Source: Ornithinimicrobium cryptoxanthini
GTDB taxonomy: Bacteria > Actinomycetota > Actinomycetes > Actinomycetales > Dermatophilaceae
Direction of reading: 5' to 3'
Length of the DNA: 64,000 nucleotides
NCBI RefSeq assembly: GCF_023923205.1
Contig: NZ_CP099490.1
Location: 3,162,001 to 3,226,000, forward strand
Part shown: one piece after another, positions 19,000 through 28,661 of the stretch
Layout of the letters: each line of letters starts with the position of its first letter
Position numbering within the stretch: position 1 is the stretch's first letter
Made by a program: the position numbers and the translations under genes
Notes under the pieces: generated by a model
Databases searched by the model: none
What the model saw: only the letters and a program-made list of their open reading frames with translations
Told to the model about the DNA's origin: nothing

Positions 19000-20586
19000 A
19001 TGAGCGCCGTGACCGAACCGTCGGGGGCGCCTTCGCGCCTGCGCGAGCGGCTCCTCGGCCCGGCGGTCAGCAGGCGTGCGGCAGCCTGGGGGTGGTGGGG
19101 GCCGCTGCTCGTGATGGCCGTCGGGGGCGTGGCGCGCTTCATCAACCTCGGACACCCGACCTCGTTGGTCTTCGACGAGACCTACTACGTCAAGCAGGGT
19201 TGGTCGTTGATCCGGTTCGGCACCGAGATGGACATCAGGGAGGGGCTGGAAGAGCCCGACGAGCTCTTCACCGCGGGCAACCCAGATGTCTTCGGCACGA
19301 CACCCGACATGGTGGTGCACCCGCCGATCGGCAAGTGGATGATCGGCGCGGGTGAGTGGCTCTTCGGCGTGGAGAACCCGTTCAGCTGGCGGTTCGCCGC
19401 CGCGGTGGTGGGCACCCTGTCGATCCTGCTGATCGGACGCGCGGCGTGGCGGATGTTCCACAACCCGCTCCTGGCGACGGCTGCCGCGACGCTGCTGGCC
19501 GCTGACGGCCACCACTTCGTGCACTCCCGGACCGGGCTGCTCGACGTGTTCGTGATGTTCTGGGCACTCGCGGCGTTCTGCCTCCTGCTCGTCGACCGGG
19601 ACCATGGCCGGGCTCGTCTGGCCGCGCGGGTCAGCGCCCTGGCACCACCACCCGGGAGTATGTCGTGGGGCCCGGGGCTCGGGATCCGCTGGTGGCGCGT
19701 GGCCGCGGGCGTGAGCCTGGGGCTGTGCATCGGCACCAAGTGGTCGGGGCTGTTCTTCCTGGCCGCCTTCGGCCTGATGACGGTCTGGTGGGACATCGGT
19801 GCCCGTCGCGCTGCCGGGGCGCAGAACTGGTTCCGCGGCTCGGTCGTGCGCGACGGCATACCCGCCTTCCTGCAGCTGGTGCCGGTCGCCCTGGTGACCT
19901 ACCTGCTCAGCTGGAGCGGATGGTTCCTGACCGACCACGGCTACAAGCGGCAGTGGGCCGCCGACCACCCGGCCACCGGCCTGGCCTCCCTGGTGCCGGA
20001 CCCGCTGCGGTCGCTGTGGTCCTATCACCAAGAGGTCATGGGCTTCCACGTCGGCCTGCACAACGAGCACGCGTGGTCCTCCAACCCCTGGTCGTGGATC
20101 GTGCAGGGACGGCCGACACTGTTCTACTCCCGCTGGCCCAAGCTCGGGGAGAGCGGATGCGAGGTGAACGACTGCGTCACCTACATCGCCTCGCTGGGCA
20201 ACCTGCTGGTCTGGTGGGGTGCCACGGCCGGGCTGCTCGTCGTCGCCTTCATGTGGCTCATCGGCCGGGACTGGCGCGCCGGTGCCGCGCTGTCCGGGCT
20301 GATCGCCGGGTGGCTGCCGTGGTTCATGTATCAGACCCGCACCATCTACAGCTTCTATGCGGTCGCCTTCGTGCCCTGGCTGGTCCTGATCGTCACCTAC
20401 TGTCTCTCGCTGGCGCTCGGCCGCGCCGATGACCCGCTGGTGCGACGGCGCTGGGGCGCGGCGATCGTGATCGTCTATGTGACCGCGGCCGTGGCGCTGT
20501 TCATCTGGTACTACCCGGTCTATACGGCCCAGACGATCCCGCGCGAGCAGTGGAGCCTGCGCCTGTGGTTCGACTTCTGGACCTGA
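19000..20586 (+). CDS. pmt: polyprenyl-phosphate-mannose--protein mannosyltransferase (PMT family)
   Basis: This 528-aa multispanning GT39 enzyme transfers mannose from polyprenyl-phosphate-mannose to exported proteins during Sec translocation. The acidic catalytic loop FDETYYVKQGW is near residue 57, a second loop carries GADGHHFVHSRTGLLD-like residues, and about ten hydrophobic helices follow. The ATG at 19000 has AGGAAGG about 9 nt upstream. It is often adjacent to rsmI in actinomycetes. The two secreted subtilases in this window are plausible kinds of substrate, which is inference only. Confidence 0.92.
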   Translation: MSAVTEPSGAPSRLRERLLGPAVSRRAAAWGWWGPLLVMAVGGVARFINLGHPTSLVFDETYYVKQGWSLIRFGTEMDIREGLEEPDELFTAGNPDVFGTTPDMVVHPPIGKWMIGAGEWLFGVENPFSWRFAAAVVGTLSILLIGRAAWRMFHNPLLATAAATLLAADGHHFVHSRTGLLDVFVMFWALAAFCLLLVDRDHGRARLAARVSALAPPPGSMSWGPGLGIRWWRVAAGVSLGLCIGTKWSGLFFLAAFGLMTVWWDIGARRAAGAQNWFRGSVVRDGIPAFLQLVPVALVTYLLSWSGWFLTDHGYKRQWAADHPATGLASLVPDPLRSLWSYHQEVMGFHVGLHNEHAWSSNPWSWIVQGRPTLFYSRWPKLGESGCEVNDCVTYIASLGNLLVWWGATAGLLVVAFMWLIGRDWRAGAALSGLIAGWLPWFMYQTRTIYSFYAVAFVPWLVLIVTYCLSLALGRADDPLVRRRWGAAIVIVYVTAAVALFIWYYPVYTAQTIPREQWSLRLWFDFWT

Positions 20587-20625
20587 TCGGCCGGGTCGGT
20601 GCCGTCAGCGGTCGCGTGCCGTCGG

Positions 20626-21084
20626 TCAGCGCCCGTAGCGGTCGGGGTGCTGCCACGGCCAGTCGGTCCTGATCCAGTCGGCCACCGCGTCGGCGAGCGG
20701 GACGTCGAGACCGGCGTGACTGGCGCGCACCCACGACTGGACGCTGACGTCGTGGCCCGACTCGGTCGTCGGATAGAGATAGACGCACCCGATGACATCT
20801 CCATCGCCCGGGTCAAGCACCGTGAAGGTGAACCCCTTGCGGGCCGCGAAATCCGCCTCGTGGCGGGTCAGGTCCTGCAGGTTCCGCTCGGGAGTCATCC
20901 CGTCCGGGAGCGGCCAGCTGCCGTCCGGATAGCCAGGCGTGGACCGGATGTGCTCGGTGCTGGACATCCACGCGGCGAGGTCGGCGTCGTTGTGCTGCGG
21001 ACCGAGCGGCTCGAGACGGAAGCGGTCCCTGCTCAGCGTGCGGGGTGGCTCGAAGCCGTCGGGCACGAAGTCGCTGGGGGTCAT
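20626..21084 (-). CDS. GNAT-like N-acetyltransferase domain protein
   Basis: This 152-aa protein has the central strand-turn of the GNAT fold (FTVLDPGDGDVIGCVYLYP) and a following SVQSWVRASHAGLDVPL segment where the acetyl-CoA site would be. The usual Q/RxxGxG/A loop is not clear, so catalytic competence is uncertain. The start ATG is at 21084. It is 28 nt downstream of the TPR gene and may be the last gene of the argF operon. It converges with pmt. The substrate is unknown. Confidence 0.75.
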   Translation of the reverse strand: MTPSDFVPDGFEPPRTLSRDRFRLEPLGPQHNDADLAAWMSSTEHIRSTPGYPDGSWPLPDGMTPERNLQDLTRHEADFAARKGFTFTVLDPGDGDVIGCVYLYPTTESGHDVSVQSWVRASHAGLDVPLADAVADWIRTDWPWQHPDRYGR

Positions 21085-21112
21085 GGTGCGACCGTAGCCC
21101 GAGCCGGCGGAC

Positions 21113-21436
21113 CTAGGTGGTCAGCCCCATCGCCTCAGCAAGGAGCAGGTGCTGGCGACCGTCCTGGGCCCGACCTGCTCGCTGGAGCGTGCGCGCGAGG
21201 AGCAGGTGAGCATAGGCCTCGCTCGGCCACCGTCCCACCACGGTCGACAACACGTCCTCGGCCCGCCCGAGCTGCGCAGAGTGGTAGTAGGCCCGCGCCA
21301 GCCAGATCTGCAGCTCGACCTGGTCCGGCTCCTCGACGACCAGGGTCTCGAAGATCTCCGCGGCCTTGGTGAACTGCTTGTTCTCGAAGAGGAACGTGGC
21401 GCGGTCGTAGGTCCCGCTCAGGTCCTGCTCCATCAT
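21113..21436 (-). CDS. tetratricopeptide repeat protein
   Basis: This is a 107-aa soluble protein made of about two and a half TPR units (ATFLFENKQFTKAAEIFETLV, LARAYYHSAQLGRAEDVLSTVV, LLARTLQRAGRAQDGRQHLL). These fold into helical pairs that bind other proteins. Its ATG at 21436 overlaps the stop of the preceding PH-domain gene as ATGA, so the two are translationally coupled. A second Met follows immediately. The binding partner may be one of the adjacent PH-domain proteins, an inference from coupling. Confidence 0.85.
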   Translation of the reverse strand: MMEQDLSGTYDRATFLFENKQFTKAAEIFETLVVEEPDQVELQIWLARAYYHSAQLGRAEDVLSTVVGRWPSEAYAHLLLARTLQRAGRAQDGRQHLLLAEAMGLTT

Positions 21437-23163
21437 GACTCCTTCCCGGTCGTGGCCACTCGCGTCGCGATGAACTGGTCGATCACCGCCGGTGTGCCGG
21501 CACTGGCTAGTTCAACAGCCCAGGGCAGCGGAATATTGCTGATGGTGACGACCTCCGGACCGGCGGCTGTCGTGGCCAGCAGATCAGCCAGTCCGCGTCG
21601 CCGCTGGAAGAAGGACTGCTGGACGACCCAACCGATGACGCCGCCGCGCTCCAGGACCACCCGCTGGCGCTGGAGAGCGCCGCTGCGGCTGACCAGGTGC
21701 GCCGGGGTGAGCACGTGTCCCAGGTTGCGGAAGGCCAGCTCGGCCAGGCCCAGGCTGACCAGCCCGACCCCGACGGCAACCGCTCCCACCGTCCACCAGG
21801 GCAGGTCGCGCCACCAGGTCAGGCCGGCCATGACGGCGGTGAAGAACGCTGTCGGCCACACGCTCTGGAACAGCAGTCGCCGGTGCGCCATCGGCCCGTG
21901 GCCGCGGACCGGCACTGTGAGTGGTCCATCGGCCCCGAGCACGCTGTGGCCTACCGACTCCGCCACCACGCGCGGGCAGGGCGGGAGCAGCTTGGTGGCG
22001 CCGCCGGAACCGACCCCCGTCGCCAGGGACGTCAGCTCACCGCCCCGGACCGCGCGCAGCAGCAACGGCTCGGTCAGCTGGACGCCCCGGATCCGGGCCT
22101 CCTCGACCGTGGTGGACGTGGTGGTGAGCAGGCCACGCGTGAGTCGGATCGTCCCGCCCGGCTCCCGGACGAGTTTCAGGTTCCACCACTGCAGCACATA
22201 GTTCAGGGTCGACACCACGAGCCAGCCGACCACCAGGACGAGGAGCAGCCCCAGCACGACCGCCACGACCGCCTGGGCGAGCACCCAGTCGTAGGCACCG
22301 GTCACGCTGTCCTGGTCGAGGAAGCCGAGGTCGTCGCCGAACTGCATGAGCAGACCGAAGGCCGTCGCGACGATCACCAGGCTGGACAGGCTGAACGGCG
22401 CGAACCGCAACCAGGACCAGTTGATCTCGGCGAGCACCTCGTCCTCGGCCAGCACCGGCTGACCGGGAGGTGCCGGTGGGACCGGAGCGTCCGGCATACT
22501 CCCTGCGGTTGCTGGGTCGGACGCACTGTCCGCAGCCGCCTCGGCAGGACCGAGCCCTGCGGCCCCGCGGCCCCGTGCGCCGCGCAGCAGGAGGTATTCG
22601 CGCAGCCGGGCAGCGTCCTCCTGAGCGAGGCCGTCGAGCTCGAGCCGGGTGTCGTCGACCCCCGTGCCGACCTTGGCGCGCGCCAGCCCCAGGAGCCGGT
22701 GCAGGGGCGGCGACTCCAGGTCGACGCTGCGCACCCGGTCCAGCGGGGCGGTCTTCTCGGACTTGTTGATCAGCCCCGTCTTCACCTGCAGCTGGGTGTC
22801 GGTGAATCGGTAGTGCGTCGTGAACCACGGGATCAGGCCGAAGGCGAGGGCGGCGACCACCAGGAGCGGCAGCACGCGCACCGACCAGCCGTTGTCGGAC
22901 TGGCTGACCCCGATGAAGGCGATCAGGATCGGGAAGGCCATCGACCAGAGCACGCGCACCGGGTGCACCAGGAGCATGCGCGGGGACTGCCGGTGCCACT
23001 CCCGGTCGCGAACGGCCTCCGGTGGCGGCAGGTCGTAGGCCGGACCCGCGGGCGGTCCGGGGTGCTGCGGACCTGAAGGCTCGGGCTGCGCCAGCCCGGG
23101 CGGTTGCGGCCCGGGGTGCTGCGGTCCGGTCGGCGGCTCCATGGGCGGGCCTTGCGCTGTCAC
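21433..23163 (-). CDS. membrane protein with bacterial PH-like (DUF304/YdbT) domains
   Basis: This 576-aa protein starts with a Pro/Gly/Gln-rich cytoplasmic tail (about 1-60). Membrane helices then alternate with PH-like beta domains. HYRFTDTQLQVKTGLINKSEK followed by PLDRVRSVDLESPPLHRLLG marks the first domain, and two more copies occur near 320-390 and 470-560. YdbT-type proteins of this architecture occur widely but their function is unclear. The start is GTG at 23163, overlapping the upstream stop as GTGA. It sits with a single-domain PH protein upstream, the usual pairing. Confidence 0.85.
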   Translation of the reverse strand: MTAQGPPMEPPTGPQHPGPQPPGLAQPEPSGPQHPGPPAGPAYDLPPPEAVRDREWHRQSPRMLLVHPVRVLWSMAFPILIAFIGVSQSDNGWSVRVLPLLVVAALAFGLIPWFTTHYRFTDTQLQVKTGLINKSEKTAPLDRVRSVDLESPPLHRLLGLARAKVGTGVDDTRLELDGLAQEDAARLREYLLLRGARGRGAAGLGPAEAAADSASDPATAGSMPDAPVPPAPPGQPVLAEDEVLAEINWSWLRFAPFSLSSLVIVATAFGLLMQFGDDLGFLDQDSVTGAYDWVLAQAVVAVVLGLLLVLVVGWLVVSTLNYVLQWWNLKLVREPGGTIRLTRGLLTTTSTTVEEARIRGVQLTEPLLLRAVRGGELTSLATGVGSGGATKLLPPCPRVVAESVGHSVLGADGPLTVPVRGHGPMAHRRLLFQSVWPTAFFTAVMAGLTWWRDLPWWTVGAVAVGVGLVSLGLAELAFRNLGHVLTPAHLVSRSGALQRQRVVLERGGVIGWVVQQSFFQRRRGLADLLATTAAGPEVVTISNIPLPWAVELASAGTPAVIDQFIATRVATTGKES

Positions 23164-23666
23164 GTCGCATCACCCTCGTCATGTCCGGTGATCTCGGTCA
23201 GGTCGGCCACGATCCGCTTGGCGGTCTGCTGGTCGAGGCAGTTGATCGAGATGGGCCCGGACGCCGAGGCGGTGGTCACGGTGATGGAGGCCAGGCCAAA
23301 CATTCGCTGGATCGCACCCTGCGTCGAGTCGACCGTCTGCACCCGCGAGAGGGGGGCGATGCGCTGCTCGATGTTGAGCCAGCCCGAGCGGGTATAGATG
23401 GCGGTGGGGGTCACCTCCCACCGGTGCACGGCATATTTGAACCGCGGGACGACCAGGGTCTCGACGAGTGCGCCGAGCACGAGCAGCACGAGGATCGCGG
23501 TCGCCCACCACCACTTCTCGGGGAGTACGACGAAATAGACCACCGCCGCGACGACCAGCAGGATCCCCTCCCAGATCAGGGCACTGGTGCGCCAGTAGCC
23601 GATCGCGCGGGGCGAGACCTTGTTGATGGGCTCCCGCAGGGCCGGGTCGCCGGTCACCGTGCTCAT
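23160..23666 (-). CDS. small membrane protein with one bacterial PH-like domain
   Basis: This 168-aa protein has two N-terminal membrane helices (around 25-70), then a PH-like domain with the family pattern [17 protein letters not shown]...[12 protein letters not shown]...[14 protein letters not shown]. It pairs with the longer YdbT-like gene downstream. Its ATG at 23666 overlaps the argF stop as ATGA and its stop overlaps the next GTG, so three genes are coupled without gaps. Function is unknown. Confidence 0.87.
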   Translation of the reverse strand: MSTVTGDPALREPINKVSPRAIGYWRTSALIWEGILLVVAAVVYFVVLPEKWWWATAILVLLVLGALVETLVVPRFKYAVHRWEVTPTAIYTRSGWLNIEQRIAPLSRVQTVDSTQGAIQRMFGLASITVTTASASGPISINCLDQQTAKRIVADLTEITGHDEGDAT

Positions 23667-24676
23667 GACTGACCCCCGATCGTCGCGACCATCAGGGCCT
23701 TGATCGTGTGCATCCGGTTCTCCGCCTGGTCGAAGACGATGCTGGCCGGTGACTCGAAGACCTCGTCGGTCACCTCGGCACCCTGGGCCAGGTGGGGATA
23801 CCGCCTCACCAGGTCACGGCCGGTCTTGGTCCCGGTGTCGTGGAAGGCCGGTAGGCAGTGCATGAACTTGGCGTCCGGATTGCCGGTGGCTTCCATCAGG
23901 GTGGTGTTGACCTGATAGGGCAGCAGGAGATCGACCCGCTCCGCCCACGCCTCCGCAGGCTCACCCATCGAGACCCAGATGTCGGTATGCACGAAGTCGA
24001 CCCCGTCGACCGCCTCCCGCACGTCCTCGGTCAGGGTGAGGCGAGCGCCGGTCTGGTCCGCGATCGCCTGGCACTGCGCGACGAGCTCGTCGGTGGGCTG
24101 CAACGCCCCGGGGGCCCCGATCCGGACGTCCATGCCGAGCTTGGCACCGATCAGCAGCAGCGAGTTGCCCATGTTGTTGCGGGCGTCCCCGACGTAGGCG
24201 TAGGCGATCTGCTCCAGCGGCTTGTCGGTGTGCTCTGTCATGGTGAGCACGTCGGCCAGCATCTGGGTGGGGTGCCAGTCGTCGGTGAGGCCGTTGTAGA
24301 CCGGCACCCCGGCATACTCGGCGAGCTCCTCGACGACGGCCTGCTCTGACCCGCGGTACTGGATGGCGTCGAACATGCGACCCAGCACCCGCGCGGTGTC
24401 CCGGATCGACTCCTTGTGCCCGATCTGGGTGGAGGCGGGCTCCAGGAAGGTCGTCGAGCCGCCCTGGTCGTGCGCGGCGACCTCGAAGGCGCTGCGGGTG
24501 CGGGTGGAGGTCTTCTCAAAGATCAGCGCGATGTTCTTGCCGACCAGGAGTCGCTCCTCAGTGCCGGCTCGCTTGGCGGCCTTGAGCTGTGCGGCGAGGT
24601 CCAGCAGATCGCGGATCTCCTCGGGGCTCTCCTCGACCAGGCTCAACAGACTGCGGCCCCGTAGGTCTCGTGCCAT
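23663..24676 (-). CDS. argF: ornithine carbamoyltransferase
   Basis: This 337-aa transcarbamylase forms citrulline from ornithine and carbamoyl phosphate, or runs in reverse in the arginine deiminase pathway. Family motifs are STRTRS for carbamoyl phosphate binding, HPTQMLAD, the ornithine loop SMGE and HCLPAFHD with the reactive Cys. The longer chain with GTKTG resembles the ArgI/ArcB branch, so the catabolic form cannot be excluded. The ATG at 24676 has GGAAGGAC upstream. No other arg or arc gene is near; it leads an operon with PH-domain and TPR genes. Confidence 0.92.
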   Translation of the reverse strand: MARDLRGRSLLSLVEESPEEIRDLLDLAAQLKAAKRAGTEERLLVGKNIALIFEKTSTRTRSAFEVAAHDQGGSTTFLEPASTQIGHKESIRDTARVLGRMFDAIQYRGSEQAVVEELAEYAGVPVYNGLTDDWHPTQMLADVLTMTEHTDKPLEQIAYAYVGDARNNMGNSLLLIGAKLGMDVRIGAPGALQPTDELVAQCQAIADQTGARLTLTEDVREAVDGVDFVHTDIWVSMGEPAEAWAERVDLLLPYQVNTTLMEATGNPDAKFMHCLPAFHDTGTKTGRDLVRRYPHLAQGAEVTDEVFESPASIVFDQAENRMHTIKALMVATIGGQS

Positions 24677-24743
24677 CTCGCGTCCTTCCCACCTTCCACT
24701 CACACGCGACCAGGGCGGGTGTCACCGTGGTCCTCGCCGGGCG

Positions 24744-24757
24744 CCCCGACGTCGGGG
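24744..24757. promoter_or_regulatory. perfect 14-bp palindrome between argF and the glycosylase gene
   Basis: CCCCGACGTCGGGG is a perfect palindrome in the 124-bp divergent region. It lies 44 nt from the glycosylase start and 68 nt from the argF start. It could be a regulator site or a small hairpin. It does not match the AT-rich ARG box I would expect for ArgR. Confidence 0.3.
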
Positions 24758-24800
24758 TCTATCGTCGCACTGCCGGACCTGCTGGCCTACGCTGCACCTC

Positions 24801-25676
24801 GTGACCCGCCTGGAGCTGCCCGCCACCGGTGGCCTCGAGGCGGACGCGACCCTGACGACCCTGGCCAACCACGCGACGCCGGGCAGCGAGGTCGTGACGA
24901 TGGGCGCTCCTGGGCAGCGCGGCACCTACCGACGTCTCCTGGACCTGGCGGGTCGGCCCACCGCGGTCACGTTCGAGATCCATGCCGGCGGCATCACCCT
25001 GACCGCTCACCCAGACGACGCTGCCACCGCGCCCTTGCTTGCCGAGGCTGCAGACCTGACCCGTTGGTGGTTCGACCTGGACACCGATCCCGCACCGGTC
25101 AGCGCCCGCCTCGCTGCCGACCCCCGTCTGGCTTCCCTGGTGGCACGGCGCCCCGCGCTGCGGCCGGTGCGCCACCCGGCGGGCTTCGAGGCATCAGTCG
25201 ACACGGTCCTGGGCCAACAGGTGACCCTCGCCTCGGCGCGACTGTTCGGGGAACGGTTGCGGGCGGCATACTCCCCCGGCGTCGTGGCTGGCCTGCGCGT
25301 CTTCCCCGGTCCCACGGCACTGCTGGCCGCGCCCCTGGAGGAGCTGCGCGCGGCGGTCGGCCTCACTACCAGTCGGGCCAGGACGGTCCAGGCAGTGGCC
25401 CAGCTGTTTGCCGACGGGTTCGAGCTGGTGGCCGGGACGGATCCTTGTCTCGCCCGGGTGGGGCTGCTGCAGGTGCCGGGTATCGGCCCGTGGACCGTGG
25501 AGTACCTCGCGCTGCGGGCCCTCGGTGACGCCGATGCGTTCCCTGCCTCAGACGCCGTGGTGCGGCGGGTCCTCGGCGGTGCCGGGTCCCGGGCCGCCGA
25601 GGAGGAGTCGCAGGCGTGGCGCCCCTACCGAGCCTGGGCCACGGCGCACCTGTGGGCAGCCCAGACCACCACGTGA
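24801..25676 (+). CDS. DNA-3-methyladenine glycosylase, AlkA-like
   Basis: This 291-aa base-excision enzyme excises alkylated bases. The N-terminal region (about 1-110) resembles the AlkA N domain. The HhH-GPD core contains GQQVTLASARL, the helix-hairpin-helix LQVPGIGPWTVEYLALRALG and the catalytic Asp in FPASDAVVRR. No ribosome site precedes the GTG at 24801. TACGCT at 24788-24793 lies 7 nt upstream, fitting a leaderless transcript. It has no Ada or Ogt partner nearby. A longer upstream frame lacks homology. Confidence 0.9.
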   Translation: MTRLELPATGGLEADATLTTLANHATPGSEVVTMGAPGQRGTYRRLLDLAGRPTAVTFEIHAGGITLTAHPDDAATAPLLAEAADLTRWWFDLDTDPAPVSARLAADPRLASLVARRPALRPVRHPAGFEASVDTVLGQQVTLASARLFGERLRAAYSPGVVAGLRVFPGPTALLAAPLEELRAAVGLTTSRARTVQAVAQLFADGFELVAGTDPCLARVGLLQVPGIGPWTVEYLALRALGDADAFPASDAVVRRVLGGAGSRAAEEESQAWRPYRAWATAHLWAAQTTT

Positions 25677-25688
25677 GCGTGGGGTCGG

Positions 25689-28553
25689 TCAGCGCACCAC
25701 GGCACGGCGCGCGTCGAGCCGGCGCTCCACGAACTTGAGCGCCTCGTCGAACCAGAGCACGGAGCTGGCCATGACCGCGCACACCAGCCAGTGCCAGAGA
25801 TCGAGCGAGGCCGTGCCGAAGGCTTGCTGCAGCACGGGCAGGTGCACGACCGCGACCTGAGAGGCGACACCGAAAGCGACAGCGGCCAGCAACCACCTGT
25901 TGCTCAGCAGCCCGTGGAAGGCGCTGGTGGTCTGCGATCGGGAGTTGAAGACGTTGTAGAGCTGGGCCAGCACCAGGGTCGTGAAGCCAGCGGTGCGGGC
26001 CACCTCGAGGGTGTCGCTGCCCTCGACCAGACCGCCCGGCAGGAAGATGTCGATCGTGAGCAGCGTGGCCACGGCCATCACCGCCCCGACCGCCACGATG
26101 CCTCCCCACATGCGGGCGTCGATGACGCGCTCACCGACCGCCCGGGGCCGCCGCGCCATCACATCGTCGGTCTCGGGGTCCACCCCCAGCGCCAGCGCGG
26201 GTGCCGAGTCGGTGACCAGGTTGATCCACAGGATCTGGGTCGCCAGCAGCGGCAGCACGACCGCGTCCTGGCTGGCCGCGGTCAGTCCGATGACACCGGC
26301 GAGCACCACCCCGAGGAAAACCGTGAGGACCTCGCCCATGTTGGACGACAGCAGGTAGCGCAGGAACTTCTTGATGTTGTCGAAGATCACCCGGCCCTGC
26401 CGGACGGCGGCGACGATCGTGGCGAAGTTGTCGTCAGCCAGGATCATCGACCCGGCCTCCTTGGTGACCTCGGTGCCGGTGATGCCCATCGCGACACCGA
26501 TGTCGGCCGACTTCAGTGCGGGCGCGTCATTGACGCCGTCGCCGGTCATCGCGACGATCTCCCCCGCCTCCTGCAGGGCGTCCACGATCCGCAGCTTGTG
26601 CTCGGGCGCGACGCGGGCGAAGACGTTGACCCGGGAGACCACGTCGGCGAACCCGGGCCGGTCGAGAGCGTCCAGGTCGATGCCTGTCACCGCCTCCGCG
26701 CCCTCCTCGGCGATCCCGAGGTCCTGCGCGATCCGCAGGGCCGTGGAGGGGTGGTCGCCGGTGATCATCACGACCCGTATGCCGGCCCGGTGCGCCTCGC
26801 GGACCGCCTCACCGGCTGAGTCGCGCGGCGGGTCGATCATGCCGACGGTGCCGACGTAGACCAGATCGTGCTCAAGCTGCTCCGCCGCCTCCGCCGGAAC
26901 CTGGCCGGAGGCGATCGCCTCGACGCCGACCTCCTCGACCCGCAGGGAGCGGTAGGCGACGCCCATCGTGCGCATGGCCCGACCGGAGAGCACCTCGACG
27001 TCGGCGAGGATCGCGGCGCGGGTTCCCTCGTCCAGCGGCCGGGTCTGCAGTCCGTCGCGCACCGCGGTGCACCGCTGCAGCAGGATGTCCGGGGCGCCCT
27101 TGCTGATCAGCACCGGCCGGTCGTCGTGCTCATGGTCCAGATGCAGCGTGGACATCCGCTTCCGCTCTGAGGTGAAGGGCACCTCACCGACGCGGGTGAA
27201 GCGGGCGGTGCGCCGTTCGGTCAGTCCCATCTTGCGCTCGGCCACGAGGAAAGCCGCTTCGGTGGGGTCCCCCAGGATCTGCCACTCCCCGTCCTCCTCC
27301 CGCAGCTCGGAGTTGGAGGCCAGCGAGCCCCCCGCCAGGACCACGACGTCCTCGGCGCGCTGGGCCTCGAGGCCGCCGCCACCGCCCTCGGTGGTGGCTG
27401 CCAGCACCACGCCGTTGGCGATGACGTCCCCCTCGGGGCGATAGCCCACCCCGGTGACCTCGGCCGTCCCCGAGGAGGTGAGGACCGTCTGGAGGGTCAT
27501 CTCGTTGTTGGTCAGGGTGCCGGTCTTGTCCGAGCAGATCACCGAGGCGGAGCCCAGTGTCTCGACGGAGCTGAGGTTCTTGACGATGGCGTTGCGCTGG
27601 GCCATCCGCTGCACGCCGATGGACAGCACGACGGACAGGATCGCCGGCAGGCCCTCCGGGACGGCGGCGACGGCCAGCGAGACTCCCAGCAGGAGCACGG
27701 TGACCGCGTCGTCGAGGGTGTTGACCCCGCTGATCAGCCACACGGTCCCCATGACCACCGCCGCGATCACGATCACAATGGCCCCGAGCATCTTGCCGAT
27801 CAGCGCGATCTCGCGCTCCAGGGGTGTCGGCTCACGCTGGGTCTGCTCCAGCATCGTGGCGATGGCACCCATCTCGGTGTCCATCGCGGTCCCCGTCACG
27901 ACCGTCCGCCCGGTGCCCTGAGTGACAGCCGTGCCCTTGAAGACCATGTTGGTGCGGTCGCCGAGGGGTTCCCCACCGGCAAGCACCCCGGGCCTCTTGG
28001 TCACGGCGGTCGACTCACCAGTGAGCGACGCCTCGGCGACCCGGAGGGCGTTGGCCTGGACCACGCGGGCGTCCGCGCCGATGCTGTCCCCCTCGGCGAG
28101 CACCAGCAGGTCGCCGCGGACCAGGTCCGAGGCGGGCACGAGCTGGGTCCGCCCGTCACGGACGACCGTCGCGTGCGACGCGGTCATCCGCTGCAGCGCC
28201 GCCACGGCCTCCTCGGCCCGGGCCTCCTGGCTATAGCCCAGGATCGCGTTGGCGATGACGATGAGGGTGATGACGATCGAGTCCGTGGGGAGGCCGTTGG
28301 CGCCCTCGACGACCCAGGCGAAGGTGGCGATCACGACGGCTGCGAGCAGCAGATAGATCAGCGGGTCCTGGAACTGGGCCAGGACCTTGCGCCAGGTGGG
28401 CACCGGTGGGGCAGAACGGAGCTCGTTGGGCCCGTCGGAGTCCAGACGGGCGGCGGCCTCCACCTGCGTCAGGCCTCGTTCCGGGTCGGTGTCGACTGCG
28501 GAGACGACCTCGGCGAGCTCGGTGGTGGACGGGTTCCCCTGGATGGCGGCCAC
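25689..28553 (-). CDS. calcium-type (P2A) cation-transporting P-type ATPase
   Basis: This 954-aa P-type ATPase has the full cation-ATPase layout. It comprises an N-terminal regulatory segment, the actuator loop with LTGEST, the M4 motif AAVPEGLPA typical of Ca2+/SERCA-like pumps, the phosphorylated Asp in SDKTGTLTN, the hinge TGDGVNDAPALKSADIGVAMG and a C-terminal four-helix domain. It probably exports Ca2+ or Mn2+. Metal choice cannot be settled here. The first codon is GTG at 28553. It converges with the glycosylase gene and is divergent from fhs. Confidence 0.9.
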   Translation of the reverse strand: MAAIQGNPSTTELAEVVSAVDTDPERGLTQVEAAARLDSDGPNELRSAPPVPTWRKVLAQFQDPLIYLLLAAVVIATFAWVVEGANGLPTDSIVITLIVIANAILGYSQEARAEEAVAALQRMTASHATVVRDGRTQLVPASDLVRGDLLVLAEGDSIGADARVVQANALRVAEASLTGESTAVTKRPGVLAGGEPLGDRTNMVFKGTAVTQGTGRTVVTGTAMDTEMGAIATMLEQTQREPTPLEREIALIGKMLGAIVIVIAAVVMGTVWLISGVNTLDDAVTVLLLGVSLAVAAVPEGLPAILSVVLSIGVQRMAQRNAIVKNLSSVETLGSASVICSDKTGTLTNNEMTLQTVLTSSGTAEVTGVGYRPEGDVIANGVVLAATTEGGGGGLEAQRAEDVVVLAGGSLASNSELREEDGEWQILGDPTEAAFLVAERKMGLTERRTARFTRVGEVPFTSERKRMSTLHLDHEHDDRPVLISKGAPDILLQRCTAVRDGLQTRPLDEGTRAAILADVEVLSGRAMRTMGVAYRSLRVEEVGVEAIASGQVPAEAAEQLEHDLVYVGTVGMIDPPRDSAGEAVREAHRAGIRVVMITGDHPSTALRIAQDLGIAEEGAEAVTGIDLDALDRPGFADVVSRVNVFARVAPEHKLRIVDALQEAGEIVAMTGDGVNDAPALKSADIGVAMGITGTEVTKEAGSMILADDNFATIVAAVRQGRVIFDNIKKFLRYLLSSNMGEVLTVFLGVVLAGVIGLTAASQDAVVLPLLATQILWINLVTDSAPALALGVDPETDDVMARRPRAVGERVIDARMWGGIVAVGAVMAVATLLTIDIFLPGGLVEGSDTLEVARTAGFTTLVLAQLYNVFNSRSQTTSAFHGLLSNRWLLAAVAFGVASQVAVVHLPVLQQAFGTASLDLWHWLVCAVMASSVLWFDEALKFVERRLDARRAVVR

Positions 28554-28661
28554 ACCCTATTGTCTCGCGCCGGCGCCCGTTCCCACCGGCGGGGCCGGCT
28601 CGACTGGGCTGGCGGCTGCCCAGCGTGCCCAGGTTGGCGGGGGGCGCAATACGCTCGCCCT

